Below, in pieces: positions 13,856 to 21,553 of a DNA stretch of 32,308 bases (position 1 is the first letter of the stretch; every line of letters begins with the position of its first letter). Made by a program: the position numbers and the translations under genes. Origin of the DNA: SAR86 cluster bacterium (GTDB taxonomy: Bacteria; Pseudomonadota; Gammaproteobacteria; Magnimaribacterales; TMED112); contig JADHNL010000012.1 of NCBI GenBank assembly GCA_016779525.1, forward strand, positions 1 to 32,308, written 5' to 3'. The notes under the pieces are model-generated. The model was given only the letters and a program-made list of their open reading frames with translations. It did not search any database and was not told the origin of the DNA.

Positions 13856-15856
13856 ATGAAAAAATTACTTTTGACATTCTTGGCTACAAGTTTTTGCTTA
13901 TCTGCTAACTACAACTATGAAGTATCAATAAAAAGAGATATATGGGGAGTGCCACATATTTATGGCGATAGCAATAAAGATGTAGCATTTGGTCTTGCGT
14001 ATGCTCAGGCTGAGGATAATTTAGAAAATATGTTGTTCCATATTTATCTTGGCAGGGGCGAGTTAGCGAAGAAATATGGTAGAAACTTAGCTATATCTGA
14101 CTTTATTGTTAAAGCTTACGATCTGCCGTTGAAGGCTAAAGAAGCATTGAATCAAATATCTCCAGAAACGCTTTCAGTTCTAGAGGGGTTTTCTGCTGGC
14201 ATCAATTACTGGGCAGAAAGAAATAACTATAAGAACAAATTACTACCAATTAAACCAGAAGACATTATCGCGGGATTCGCAATGCAGTCCGTATTTATGT
14301 ATGGACTAGACGAAACCATAGACGAGTTTTTTAGTGCTGATTTGCCTCAAGCGGACTCAAGAGGATCAAACGCTTACGCAATTAATAAAGCTAAATCATC
14401 GGATGGTTCAACTATGATTATGATTAATTCTCATCAGCCACTTGAAGGCCCTGTCACTTGGTATGAAGCACGATTAAAAAGCAATGCAGGTTGGGACATA
14501 ATGGGAGGGATTTTTCCCGGCTCACCATTTATGTTTATTGGTTTCACACCAAATATAGCTTGGGGCGCAACTGTTAATAAGCCTGACTTGGTCGACTTCT
14601 TCAAGCTAGAGGTAAACGATGACGCTACCAAGTATAGATTAAATGGAGAGTGGAAAGACTTTCAATCAAAAGAGATCAAAATCGAAACTAAAATTTTGAA
14701 TCTTTTTTCATTCCCAATTAAACGAGAAGCAAAATTTACAGAACATGGTTTGGTTTTAGAAAGGGGCGATGGTTTTTATGCTGTGAAATTTGTTGGTTTT
14801 GAGAATCTAAAACAAACACAACAGTGGCTTGAAATGAATTTGGCTACTAATTTAGATGAATGGCTAAAAAGCTTTGAAACACAAGCAATACCCTCCATAA
14901 ATTTTGTTTATGCAGACAATCAAAACAATATTAGTTATGTTCACAACAACGTGACTCCTAAGAGATTAAAGGGCTTGAATTGGCAGGATCCAGTTGATGG
15001 CACTAATTCGGAATACATATGGAATTCATACCTGCCAACAAACTCGTCCCCAAAAATTATCAACCCGTTGGATGGCTATGTGTATTCTGCAAACCAGTCC
15101 CCTTTCTTCACAGCTTCTAAAAAAGACAATTTAGCAAGATCCGCTTTTGATGCTGAAATTGGTTTTCAGGAAAACCTGACCAACAGATCAGTTGTGCTAG
15201 GTAGTTTACTTGCAAACAATCAATTTATTACGGAAGAAGATTTTATTGGATTTAAATTTAATAATGAATATTCAAAAGAATTTAAGTTATACAACTACAT
15301 TGAACTAATTAAAGAATCATCGAATCAAAACTCACAGTTTTTACAAGCAAAAAAATTACTCCTGTCATGGGACCTAAAAACGAACATTGAAAATACTGTT
15401 GCACCACTTGGTGTTTGCTACCTTAGAGACTCTTGGGACAATAACAAAGACTTTGATTTGCAAAAATCGGATGAAATTTTGCTGTCTTGCTCCAAAAAAT
15501 TTATAAAAAAAAATTTACAGTGGGGCGACGTCAATAAGTTGGTTAGAGGCAATAAAGAATTAGCCATAAGTGGTGGGCCAGACATTTTACGAGCTGTCTA
15601 CGGCATCCCCTATAAATCCAATAAATTAAAAGCAGTTGCCGGCGATGGTTTGGTTATATTTGTTAAGTGGGATAAGAACGGCAACCAAACGACGAAAAGC
15701 ATACACCAATATGGCAACAGCGAAGATCAGAAATCTTTTCATTACGATGACCAAATGGAGTTATTTGCTCAAGAAAGGTTTAAAGAAACATTTTTTGTAA
15801 CTTCTGAGTTAAGCAATAATTTGAGTTCAGAGTTAAATATTAATGTAGTTAGATGA
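13856..15856 (+). CDS. Secreted penicillin-acylase-family (Ntn) amidase
   Basis: A 666-residue Ntn hydrolase of the penicillin G acylase/AHL acylase family, made as a precursor and cut into alpha and beta chains in the periplasm. The N-terminus (MKKLLLTFLATSFCLSAN) is a signal peptide. The alpha chain has KRDIWGVPHIYGDSNKDV and the glutamate/tyrosine context of the substrate pocket; the autocatalytic site is RG before Ser171 (SNAYAINKAKSS), the predicted nucleophile and start of the beta chain. PFMFIGFTPNIAWGATVNKPDL is the conserved segment after it. Known substrates include penicillins, acyl-homoserine lactones and N-acyl amino acids; which applies is not clear here. It begins one base after trmB and its last 24 bases overlap the convergent yggT-like gene. 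Confidence 0.87.
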   Translation: MKKLLLTFLATSFCLSANYNYEVSIKRDIWGVPHIYGDSNKDVAFGLAYAQAEDNLENMLFHIYLGRGELAKKYGRNLAISDFIVKAYDLPLKAKEALNQISPETLSVLEGFSAGINYWAERNNYKNKLLPIKPEDIIAGFAMQSVFMYGLDETIDEFFSADLPQADSRGSNAYAINKAKSSDGSTMIMINSHQPLEGPVTWYEARLKSNAGWDIMGGIFPGSPFMFIGFTPNIAWGATVNKPDLVDFFKLEVNDDATKYRLNGEWKDFQSKEIKIETKILNLFSFPIKREAKFTEHGLVLERGDGFYAVKFVGFENLKQTQQWLEMNLATNLDEWLKSFETQAIPSINFVYADNQNNISYVHNNVTPKRLKGLNWQDPVDGTNSEYIWNSYLPTNSSPKIINPLDGYVYSANQSPFFTASKKDNLARSAFDAEIGFQENLTNRSVVLGSLLANNQFITEEDFIGFKFNNEYSKEFKLYNYIELIKESSNQNSQFLQAKKLLLSWDLKTNIENTVAPLGVCYLRDSWDNNKDFDLQKSDEILLSCSKKFIKKNLQWGDVNKLVRGNKELAISGGPDILRAVYGIPYKSNKLKAVAGDGLVIFVKWDKNGNQTTKSIHQYGNSEDQKSFHYDDQMELFAQERFKETFFVTSELSNNLSSELNINVVR

Positions 15857-16381
15857 AATCCTTGGGATTATTTCCAACAAAAGTATGCTTAGCGCTCTTT
15901 CTGAAAGCTGCAATATAAAAAAAGCTATCAAAGGACTTAAATCAAACCCGGCTGTTGGAGGAATAATATTTCTAAATACCGAAACTATTGCTTCGTATAG
16001 TTGCTGTAGCAAAGCAGTGAAAGAATTGCTTACATACATCCCAAACATATAAACCCAACTTAAAATCACACCGCCAATAATTAAAAATTTCATAATACCG
16101 ATTAGAGTCATGCAAACCTTAAAAACAGCAAGATTTAGTGTGCCCAAAAAACCAAGATCGGGAATCATATAGAATGAGAAGGCCCAGTATAACAAGATGG
16201 CTGCAAGCAGAAGTCCTATATTAAGATTTTTGAAGTACATTCTGTCAAACAAAAGCAAAACAGGAAGTAAAATCATCTTGATTGCCCTAGCAACCTTGTT
16301 GTACCTATCTGACTTGGTTAAATCAACGATAAATAGGAATAATATTAAATACATAAATATGTTAACAACTTGCACTATCAT
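15833..16381 (-). CDS. yggT: YggT-family inner-membrane protein
   Basis: A 182-residue protein with several hydrophobic segments (about 5-20, 33-45, 54-75, 84-125 and a C-terminal stretch), laid out as two related halves, each a hydrophobic hairpin followed by a polar linker. The second half ends in FRNIIPPTAGFDLSPLIAFFILQL, the YggT signature. The family is implicated in membrane or osmotic functions, and a conserved link with yggS and cell-division/envelope genes is known, but the biochemical role is unresolved. The ATG overlaps the yggS stop by four bases (ATGA). Its 3' end overlaps the acylase gene by 24 bases on the opposite strand. Confidence 0.87.
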   Translation of the reverse strand: MIVQVVNIFMYLILFLFIVDLTKSDRYNKVARAIKMILLPVLLLFDRMYFKNLNIGLLLAAILLYWAFSFYMIPDLGFLGTLNLAVFKVCMTLIGIMKFLIIGGVILSWVYMFGMYVSNSFTALLQQLYEAIVSVFRNIIPPTAGFDLSPLIAFFILQLSERALSILLLEIIPRISSNYINI

Positions 16382-17016
16382 CTTCTGTTTCCAAAAATTA
16401 CTGTCCCAAGCCTAATCATATTAGAGCCGCTCTGGATTGCTAAATTATAATCCGATGACATCCCAATCGACAAAGTAGAAATATTCTCATCTTTACTTTT
16501 GAGCTCATTATAAAGCTGAGCTATTTCTTCAAATTGTTTTTGTGTTCTTTTCTCCTCGGTTGAATTTTCAGCAATTCCCATTAAACCAATTATTCTTAAC
16601 GAATTTGAATCTCTATATCTTTCATGGATTTCTATTAGTTCAGCCTTACCAAATCCAGACTTGGTATTTTCATTACCTAGCTTGTATTGCAGCAAGATAT
16701 TTACTGCTTTGTTGTCATTTAAGTTAATTAGCTTATCCAAAATTTTTTTTCTTGATACTGACTGAATTAAATAGCTCGATGACGAAACTTTTTTTAACTT
16801 ATTCGTTTGTATGTTCCCTAAAAAATGCCACTTAATGTCGTTGGGAAGGTTCTCTTTTTTATGTGTAAGTTCTTGTTCAAAATTTTCACCAAAATGTCTT
16901 TGGCCCGCGTTGTAAAGCTCAAGAATCTTGTCGGTGGACTGCCCTTTGGAGACAGCTATCAGTCTGACACTTTTGGGTAATTTTGAAACAATCTTATGAT
17001 AAATATCAAGATCCAT
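16378..17016 (-). CDS. yggS: PLP homeostasis protein YggS
   Basis: A 212-residue PLP-binding protein (PLPBP family) of the type III fold that buffers pyridoxal phosphate and affects amino-acid and keto-acid pools; it has no confirmed enzyme activity. Seen: LIAVSKGQS with the PLP lysine K24, AGQRHFGENFEQE, IKWHFLGNIQTNK, LMGIAE, and SIGMSSDYNLAI...G...MIRLGTVIFG, which are the phosphate- and ring-binding elements. It is close to the usual length (about 230). It overlaps the SPOR gene by 11 bases upstream and yggT by four bases downstream, the common yggS-yggT order. Confidence 0.94.
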   Translation of the reverse strand: MDLDIYHKIVSKLPKSVRLIAVSKGQSTDKILELYNAGQRHFGENFEQELTHKKENLPNDIKWHFLGNIQTNKLKKVSSSSYLIQSVSRKKILDKLINLNDNKAVNILLQYKLGNENTKSGFGKAELIEIHERYRDSNSLRIIGLMGIAENSTEEKRTQKQFEEIAQLYNELKSKDENISTLSIGMSSDYNLAIQSGSNMIRLGTVIFGNRR

Positions 17017-17497
17017 TTTCTATTTTTGTGCACACTGGAATTTCAATTGAATCCATATTCAATTGCCTGAATATCTCTCTAGCATTGTTGGTTTGTGACC
17101 GGTTCTCAAAAGGTCCAACAATTACTTTGAAGTTGTATCCATTGCTGCTATTAACGTTTTCTATTGAAGCCTTATAGCCCAGGTTATTAAGTTGGTCGAC
17201 TTGACTTTGTGCAGCTCTTTCAGTTCTAAAACTACCTGATTGAGCATAGTATTCGCACTGTTCAATAGCTTTTAGCTCTAGGCTTTCTAATTCTTCAAAA
17301 TTGTTAGTTTCTAGAATGGTTTGAAATTCATATTTTATTTCTTCGCTTTCAAATAAGGATAGATCTAAAAAATCAGGATTATCCTGAAGCAAAAGATTAG
17401 CTCCAATTGTAACTGTGAATGAGGTTAGGGCAGTTATTAAAACAGTTGGCACTGCTTTTAAAGGAAATTTTTTATTTTTATAGGAGAAACCAGCCAT
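17006..17497 (-). CDS. SPOR-domain membrane protein
   Basis: A 163-residue protein: a basic start (MAGFSYKNKKFPLK), one transmembrane helix (about 16-34), an acidic linker, and a C-terminal SPOR domain (about 83-160) with YAQSGSFRTERAAQSQVDQL and FKVIVGPFENRSQTNNA. SPOR domains bind denuded peptidoglycan glycans at the division septum; FtsN has this layout. Members next to argS occur widely, so this may be an FtsN-like or DedD-like protein; it lacks a long Pro/Gln linker, so I do not assign ftsN. The gap to the argS stop is one base, and it overlaps yggS by 11 bases. Confidence 0.85.
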   Translation of the reverse strand: MAGFSYKNKKFPLKAVPTVLITALTSFTVTIGANLLLQDNPDFLDLSLFESEEIKYEFQTILETNNFEELESLELKAIEQCEYYAQSGSFRTERAAQSQVDQLNNLGYKASIENVNSSNGYNFKVIVGPFENRSQTNNAREIFRQLNMDSIEIPVCTKIENGS

Positions 17498-17498
17498 A

Positions 17499-19211
17499 TT
17501 ACATTTCTTTTAATGGCTTGACTCCTAGGATCAACAGACCACGATTTATAACGATTTGGGTAGCTTTTGTAAGAGCAAGGCGCGACTCTTGAATGCTGCT
17601 GTCATCAGACAAGACTGAAAAATTTTCATAAAAAGAATGATATAGGCTTGATACCTCCTTTAGGTAATGCACTAGTGAATGTGGTGATCTCTCTTTGGTG
17701 TAATCCTTAAGCAAGCTCGGGAAATTTATTAAATTGTTTATTAAGTTAAAGTTGTTATTAATATCCTCATCAAGAATTTTAGGGCTTTTGCCAAGCTTGG
17801 CTTTTGAAAGAATAGAAGCACATCTTACATGAGCATATTGCGTATAAAAATATGGGTTATTTTTGTTTGCCTCTTTGGCCATATTAATATCGAAATCCAT
17901 GGTGTGGTCAGATTTTTTTTCTAGAAAGAAGAATTTTATTGCATCCGAGCCTAATTCTTCATACAAGTCTTTAAGTGAATAAAATTCACCCCTTCGAGTA
18001 GACATTTGCTTTTGTTTACCATCCTCATACAGGTTGACTAGCTGGTAAAGTATGACTTCTAATTCTTGTGAATCACTTTTTAGCGCATTAAAAGCACTAG
18101 ATAGCCGAGAAACATAACCATGATGATCAGCACCAAAAATATTTACACATAAGTCATACCCTCTTTTAATTTTATTATTGTGGTATGCAATATCCGTCAT
18201 AAAGTAGGTTGGTTCGCCGTTATCTCTGACTAAAACTCGATTCTTGTCATCCCCAAAGTTGGTCGACCTAAACCATGTAGCCCCATCCTTTTTGAAAGTT
18301 AATTTTTTACCTCTCATAGCAGACAAACCATTGTTAAGGAGTGATCCTGTCTCATCTATTTTTCCGACACTACTTTCAAAAAACCACTCATCATGGATGA
18401 CATTGAAATTTTTTAAATCTGACTTTATTAATTGAATGATTTCATCAACAGAAAAATTTTTGGCTTTCTCCCAATGATCAGGGAAATCGTTCGATAGCTG
18501 CTCAATTATCTTATCCAGTCTTTGATCTTTCTCTAATTGGTCTAATTTATCATCGAGATCTATAGCAATGCTGCTAACTGTTTCTTTAAATGATTTTGAA
18601 AGAGACTTTATATATTCTCCCTCATACGTACCCTCGCTCTCAAATTTTGAACAAAATGCATTCAACAAAACGCTAGCAGATAAAATGCTAATTTGTCTGC
18701 CAGCATCATTAACGTAATACTCTTTTGTGACATCACAGCCTGAGTTCTTGAATAAATTTGCTAAGGCATTGCCTAGAATAGCTCCTCTACCGTGACCAAC
18801 ATGCAAAGGGCCCGTTGGGTTAGAGGAAACAAACTCAACCAGAACCCTTTTGTTGTTACTTGATTCGGCACCGTAAGTCTCAGGATTAGCAATAATTTCA
18901 TTTAAAAGAGCAGCTTTTGTGTTGGGTGTAAGAAAAACATTTAAGAAACCAGGGCCTAAAACTTCTACTTTGGCAATTACCTCATTTTGAAGGCTTGTTT
19001 TTATAGACTCAGCAATTTCTCGAGGATTTTTTTTTAGCTGTTTTGAAAGCTTAAGCGCAAAGCTTGAAGAAAAATCACCATGTTCTGGGTTTGTGCCTGC
19101 TTCAAAACATATACCATCTAAAGAATCTTTATCTAAATTCTGATATGCATCTTGATAATTTTTTGATAGAGCTGCATGCAAATTAGAATCTAATTGTTTA
19201 ACAATATTCAC
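17499..19211 (-). CDS. argS: Arginyl-tRNA synthetase
   Basis: A class I aminoacyl-tRNA synthetase of 570 residues (E. coli ArgS has 577). Seen: the N-terminal ArgRS add-1 domain, the HIGH-like HVGH (137-140) in SNPTGPLHVGHGRG, NIFGADHHGYVSRL, QMSTRRG for the second signature, which is normal in ArgRS, and the DALR-type anticodon-binding end (HVRCASIL...). The start is GTG at 19211, overlapping the efp stop as GTGA, with GGAAGAG upstream as a modest ribosome binding site. All core elements are intact. Coupling to efp links two translation genes. Confidence 0.96.
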   Translation of the reverse strand: MNIVKQLDSNLHAALSKNYQDAYQNLDKDSLDGICFEAGTNPEHGDFSSSFALKLSKQLKKNPREIAESIKTSLQNEVIAKVEVLGPGFLNVFLTPNTKAALLNEIIANPETYGAESSNNKRVLVEFVSSNPTGPLHVGHGRGAILGNALANLFKNSGCDVTKEYYVNDAGRQISILSASVLLNAFCSKFESEGTYEGEYIKSLSKSFKETVSSIAIDLDDKLDQLEKDQRLDKIIEQLSNDFPDHWEKAKNFSVDEIIQLIKSDLKNFNVIHDEWFFESSVGKIDETGSLLNNGLSAMRGKKLTFKKDGATWFRSTNFGDDKNRVLVRDNGEPTYFMTDIAYHNNKIKRGYDLCVNIFGADHHGYVSRLSSAFNALKSDSQELEVILYQLVNLYEDGKQKQMSTRRGEFYSLKDLYEELGSDAIKFFFLEKKSDHTMDFDINMAKEANKNNPYFYTQYAHVRCASILSKAKLGKSPKILDEDINNNFNLINNLINFPSLLKDYTKERSPHSLVHYLKEVSSLYHSFYENFSVLSDDSSIQESRLALTKATQIVINRGLLILGVKPLKEM

Positions 19212-19774
19212 TTATTTACTCTTCCGGCATAGGAGCTGTCCCTAGTATCTATCTTGATAACATCTCCTTCATTGATAAATAGTGGAACTTGTATTTCTTT
19301 TCCGGTGGATATTGATGCCGGCTTAAGTGTATTTGATACGGTATCACCTTTTAAACCAGGCTCAGTATTAATAACTTCTTTCTCCACAAATGTTGGTGCT
19401 TCCAGTCGTAAAACCTCTCCATTCCAGAACAACATTTTGCATATCTCTTCTCCTTCTAACCAATACATGGTCTCCCCAACAATCGAAGCATCTACCTCAA
19501 TTTGTTCGAAACTTTCTTGATCCATAAAAATGAAGTTAGCTCCTTCTGAGTAGAGATACTGATATTCTCGTTCCAATATATCTGCAGCTTCAACAGCTTC
19601 CCCAGACTTAAAAGTTCTTTCCCAAACTTTTTCAGTTCTTAGGTTGTAGAGCTTGGTTCGCATTACTGCCTGACCTTTTCCAGGCTTATGGAATTCATAT
19701 GAATTGATAGAGCATGGTTCGCCATCAATTAAAATTTTTAAGCCTTGCTTGAACTGGTTTGTTGAGTACTTCAT
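19208..19774 (-). CDS. efp: Translation elongation factor P
   Basis: EF-P helps the ribosome form peptide bonds at polyproline stretches. The 188-residue protein has the three beta-barrel domains: KOW-like GLKILIDGEPCSINSYEFHKPGKGQA, with the modified lysine K33 in KPGKGQ (E. coli K34), then the S1-like OB domains ending DTRDSSYAGRVNK. The lysine context KPGKGQ is the EpmA/beta-lysylation type found in gammaproteobacteria; no epm genes lie in the window. It precedes argS with a four-base overlap. A TATAAA (19785-19790) lies upstream but its -35 is weak. Confidence 0.95.
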   Translation of the reverse strand: MKYSTNQFKQGLKILIDGEPCSINSYEFHKPGKGQAVMRTKLYNLRTEKVWERTFKSGEAVEAADILEREYQYLYSEGANFIFMDQESFEQIEVDASIVGETMYWLEGEEICKMLFWNGEVLRLEAPTFVEKEVINTEPGLKGDTVSNTLKPASISTGKEIQVPLFINEGDVIKIDTRDSSYAGRVNK

Positions 19775-19821
19775 ATTTTAATCATTTATACTAATTGTTA
19801 TTATCATTTCGGGGCACAGTA

Positions 19822-20709
19822 ATGGCAAAATCTATTTTACAACCTTTAACTAATCTTGCTATCTCAGCATTTACATTTATTTTATGCTTCCTTCTTGGAA
19901 GCCTTGTAGACGTAGAGACAACTATGGGCGGCGATATTTCACTAATTATGACGGCCCTGTTTATTTCATTTGGCATACATTGGCTATTATTTATTCCATC
20001 TTACGTCTTTCAAACAGAAAAGTTTTACGACCTTACAGGATCTTTGACTTATATCACGGTCATTGTCTATGTCTTGTACCAGTTAGTTCAATTAAATAGT
20101 TCGATAGATTTTAGGTCAGTAATTATTGCTGCCTGTGTTTTGGTATGGACGATTCGTCTTGGCAGTTTCCTATTTTGGCGCGTTCTTAAAGATGGTGAAG
20201 ATAAGAGGTTTAGATCAATTTTGCCAAGCTTTACTCAACTATTTATGACTTGGAGCCTTTCAGCGGCCTGGGTATTTATTCAGCTCTTATCGGCTTTGGT
20301 AGCTATTACAGCCATAACTAAGGTGCCCTATGACATTCTTGGTATTGTTGGTTTAGCTGTATGGGTTTTTGGTTTTGTTTTTGAAGTAGTTGCCGACCAA
20401 CAGAAAACCAAATTTAAATCAGATAAAAACAATGAAGGTAAATTTATAACTGAAGGCTTGTGGTCAAAATCAAGACACCCCAATTATTTTGGCGAGGTTG
20501 TCTTGTGGATAGGGATATCTATCATGGCTTTGCCGGCTATGAGTGGCATGCAGTACTTTTCATTAATTTCTCCAATTTTTACATTTTTGCTTATTTACCA
20601 TGTTAGTGGAGTGAGAATGTTGGAGGCAAGATCAAATAAGAAATGGGGCAAAGATCCAAAATATCAGGAGTATTTAAGAAAAACCCCAATTTTTTTGCCA
20701 AAATTCTAA
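19822..20709 (+). CDS. DUF1295 (steroid 5-alpha-reductase-like) membrane protein
   Basis: A 295-residue polytopic protein of the DUF1295 branch of the steroid 5-alpha-reductase/isoprenylcysteine methyltransferase fold. The conserved C-terminal motif is GLWSKSRHPNYFGEVVLW (about 222-239), followed by a membrane segment and GVRMLEARSNKKWG...YLRKTPIFLPKF, all expected in the family. At least six hydrophobic segments are visible. An NADPH-dependent reductase role is plausible but unproven; the natural substrate is unknown. I chose ATG 19822 over the TTG at 19795 because it follows the divergent efp start with a usable gap and gives a normal N-terminus. It does not belong to an obvious operon. Confidence 0.86.
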   Translation: MAKSILQPLTNLAISAFTFILCFLLGSLVDVETTMGGDISLIMTALFISFGIHWLLFIPSYVFQTEKFYDLTGSLTYITVIVYVLYQLVQLNSSIDFRSVIIAACVLVWTIRLGSFLFWRVLKDGEDKRFRSILPSFTQLFMTWSLSAAWVFIQLLSALVAITAITKVPYDILGIVGLAVWVFGFVFEVVADQQKTKFKSDKNNEGKFITEGLWSKSRHPNYFGEVVLWIGISIMALPAMSGMQYFSLISPIFTFLLIYHVSGVRMLEARSNKKWGKDPKYQEYLRKTPIFLPKF

Positions 20710-20747
20710 ATTTTTCAGCATTTATATTAATAATGCAGAATAAAATA

Positions 20748-20775
20748 TTGCTGTATAATGAATATTGTTTATATT
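20748..20775 (+). promoter_or_regulatory. Candidate promoter region of the TonB-type operon
   Basis: In the 100-base gap before 20810, TTGCTG (20748-20753), 16 bases and TATATT (20770-20775) form one candidate; a separate perfect TATAAT (20754-20759) lacks a good -35. AATATTG occurs twice (20744-20750 and 20761-20767), 17 bases apart, and may mark a regulator site. No clear Fur box is visible. Confidence 0.4.
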
Positions 20776-20795
20776 AAACGGTCAAGTTTATTATT

Positions 20796-20801
20796 AAGGG
20801 G
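20796..20801 (+). promoter_or_regulatory. Strong Shine-Dalgarno site of the first TonB-operon gene
   Basis: AAGGGG lies eight bases before the ATG at 20810. Most genes in the window have no such site, so this decides the start and marks the operon as efficiently initiated. Confidence 0.75.
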
Positions 20802-20809
20802 TAAAAATA

Positions 20810-21553
20810 ATGAGAAATTATTTAGCGATTCTCTTGCTAATAGCTGGGTTAGCCGTACCGAAAGACGGCGAATTAGACCAGATATTGAAGGAGAATAACA
20901 ACAGCATAAACCTATCTGAGACATCTCAACAACAGGTTGATTCGTTATCTACTGAAAAAGATTCATTGCTAGCGGAATGGAAAGTAGTTGTGAAACAGGT
21001 TGAAGGTTTAAAGATATATAACGAACAGAAGAGGCAACAAATCAAAGCCCAGGAAGAAAGACTGGTTACTTTAGCCGAGCAAACGAAACAAGTAGTAGTT
21101 ATCCAAAGACAAATTCCACCACTTATGGAAAGAATGGCTGACAGTCTTGAGCAGTTTGTTAGCTTAGATGCACCATTCTCATTGGATGAAAGAACCAAAC
21201 GAATTAACCAAGTAAGGGCAACGTTATCTGATCCAAAGGTAACGGCATCTGAACAAGTTAGACAGGTTCTGGAGGCCTATAACATCGAAAGAGAGTATGG
21301 CAGAACAATAGAAACTTATGAAGATTCAATAGAGCTTGATGGAGAAGAAAAGGTAGTAAACATTCTTCGTATCGGAAGGCTTGCACTAATGTATCAACTT
21401 AAAGATCAAAGTGAAGCTGGCATATGGAATGGTTCTGATTGGCAGGAAGTTGATGGCTACAGGCTACCTGTGAGAGACGGAATTCGTATGGCAAGCAAAA
21501 CAGCCCCATTAGATCTATTGGCAGTGCCTGTACAAGTTAAGGGAGGTGAGTAA
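20810..21553 (+). CDS. DUF3450-family periplasmic protein of the TonB2-type system
   Basis: A 247-residue exported protein: a signal peptide (MRNYLAILLLIAGLAVP), then a long coiled coil (about 30-110) with LLAEWKVVVKQVEGL and KRQQIKAQEERLVTL, and a folded C-terminal part with REYGRTIETYEDSIELDGEEKVVNILRIGRLALMYQ, typical of DUF3450. Such genes stand immediately upstream of ttpC-exbB2-exbD2-tonB2 in marine gammaproteobacteria, so it is likely an accessory to the energy-transducing complex, but its exact role is undefined. It starts after a clear AAGGGG site and its TAA overlaps the next ATG (TAATG). Confidence 0.87.
   Translation: MRNYLAILLLIAGLAVPKDGELDQILKENNNSINLSETSQQQVDSLSTEKDSLLAEWKVVVKQVEGLKIYNEQKRQQIKAQEERLVTLAEQTKQVVVIQRQIPPLMERMADSLEQFVSLDAPFSLDERTKRINQVRATLSDPKVTASEQVRQVLEAYNIEREYGRTIETYEDSIELDGEEKVVNILRIGRLALMYQLKDQSEAGIWNGSDWQEVDGYRLPVRDGIRMASKTAPLDLLAVPVQVKGGE
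21542..21546 (+). promoter_or_regulatory. Shine-Dalgarno site for the TtpC-like gene
   Basis: GGAGG within GGGAGGTGAG, six bases before ATG 21553, lies in the 3' end of the DUF3450 gene and fixes the start at the TAATG overlap. It is the closest match to the anti-Shine-Dalgarno sequence in the window. Confidence 0.75.

Noticed and set aside
18000-18020. Missing canonical KMSKS in ArgS
   Set aside because: ArgRS commonly has a QMSTR-like variant here, so this is normal for the family and not a defect.
20715-20736. GCATT...AATGC inverted repeat after the DUF1295 gene, as a terminator
   Set aside because: The stem is only five pairs and no run of T follows, so it does not meet terminator criteria.
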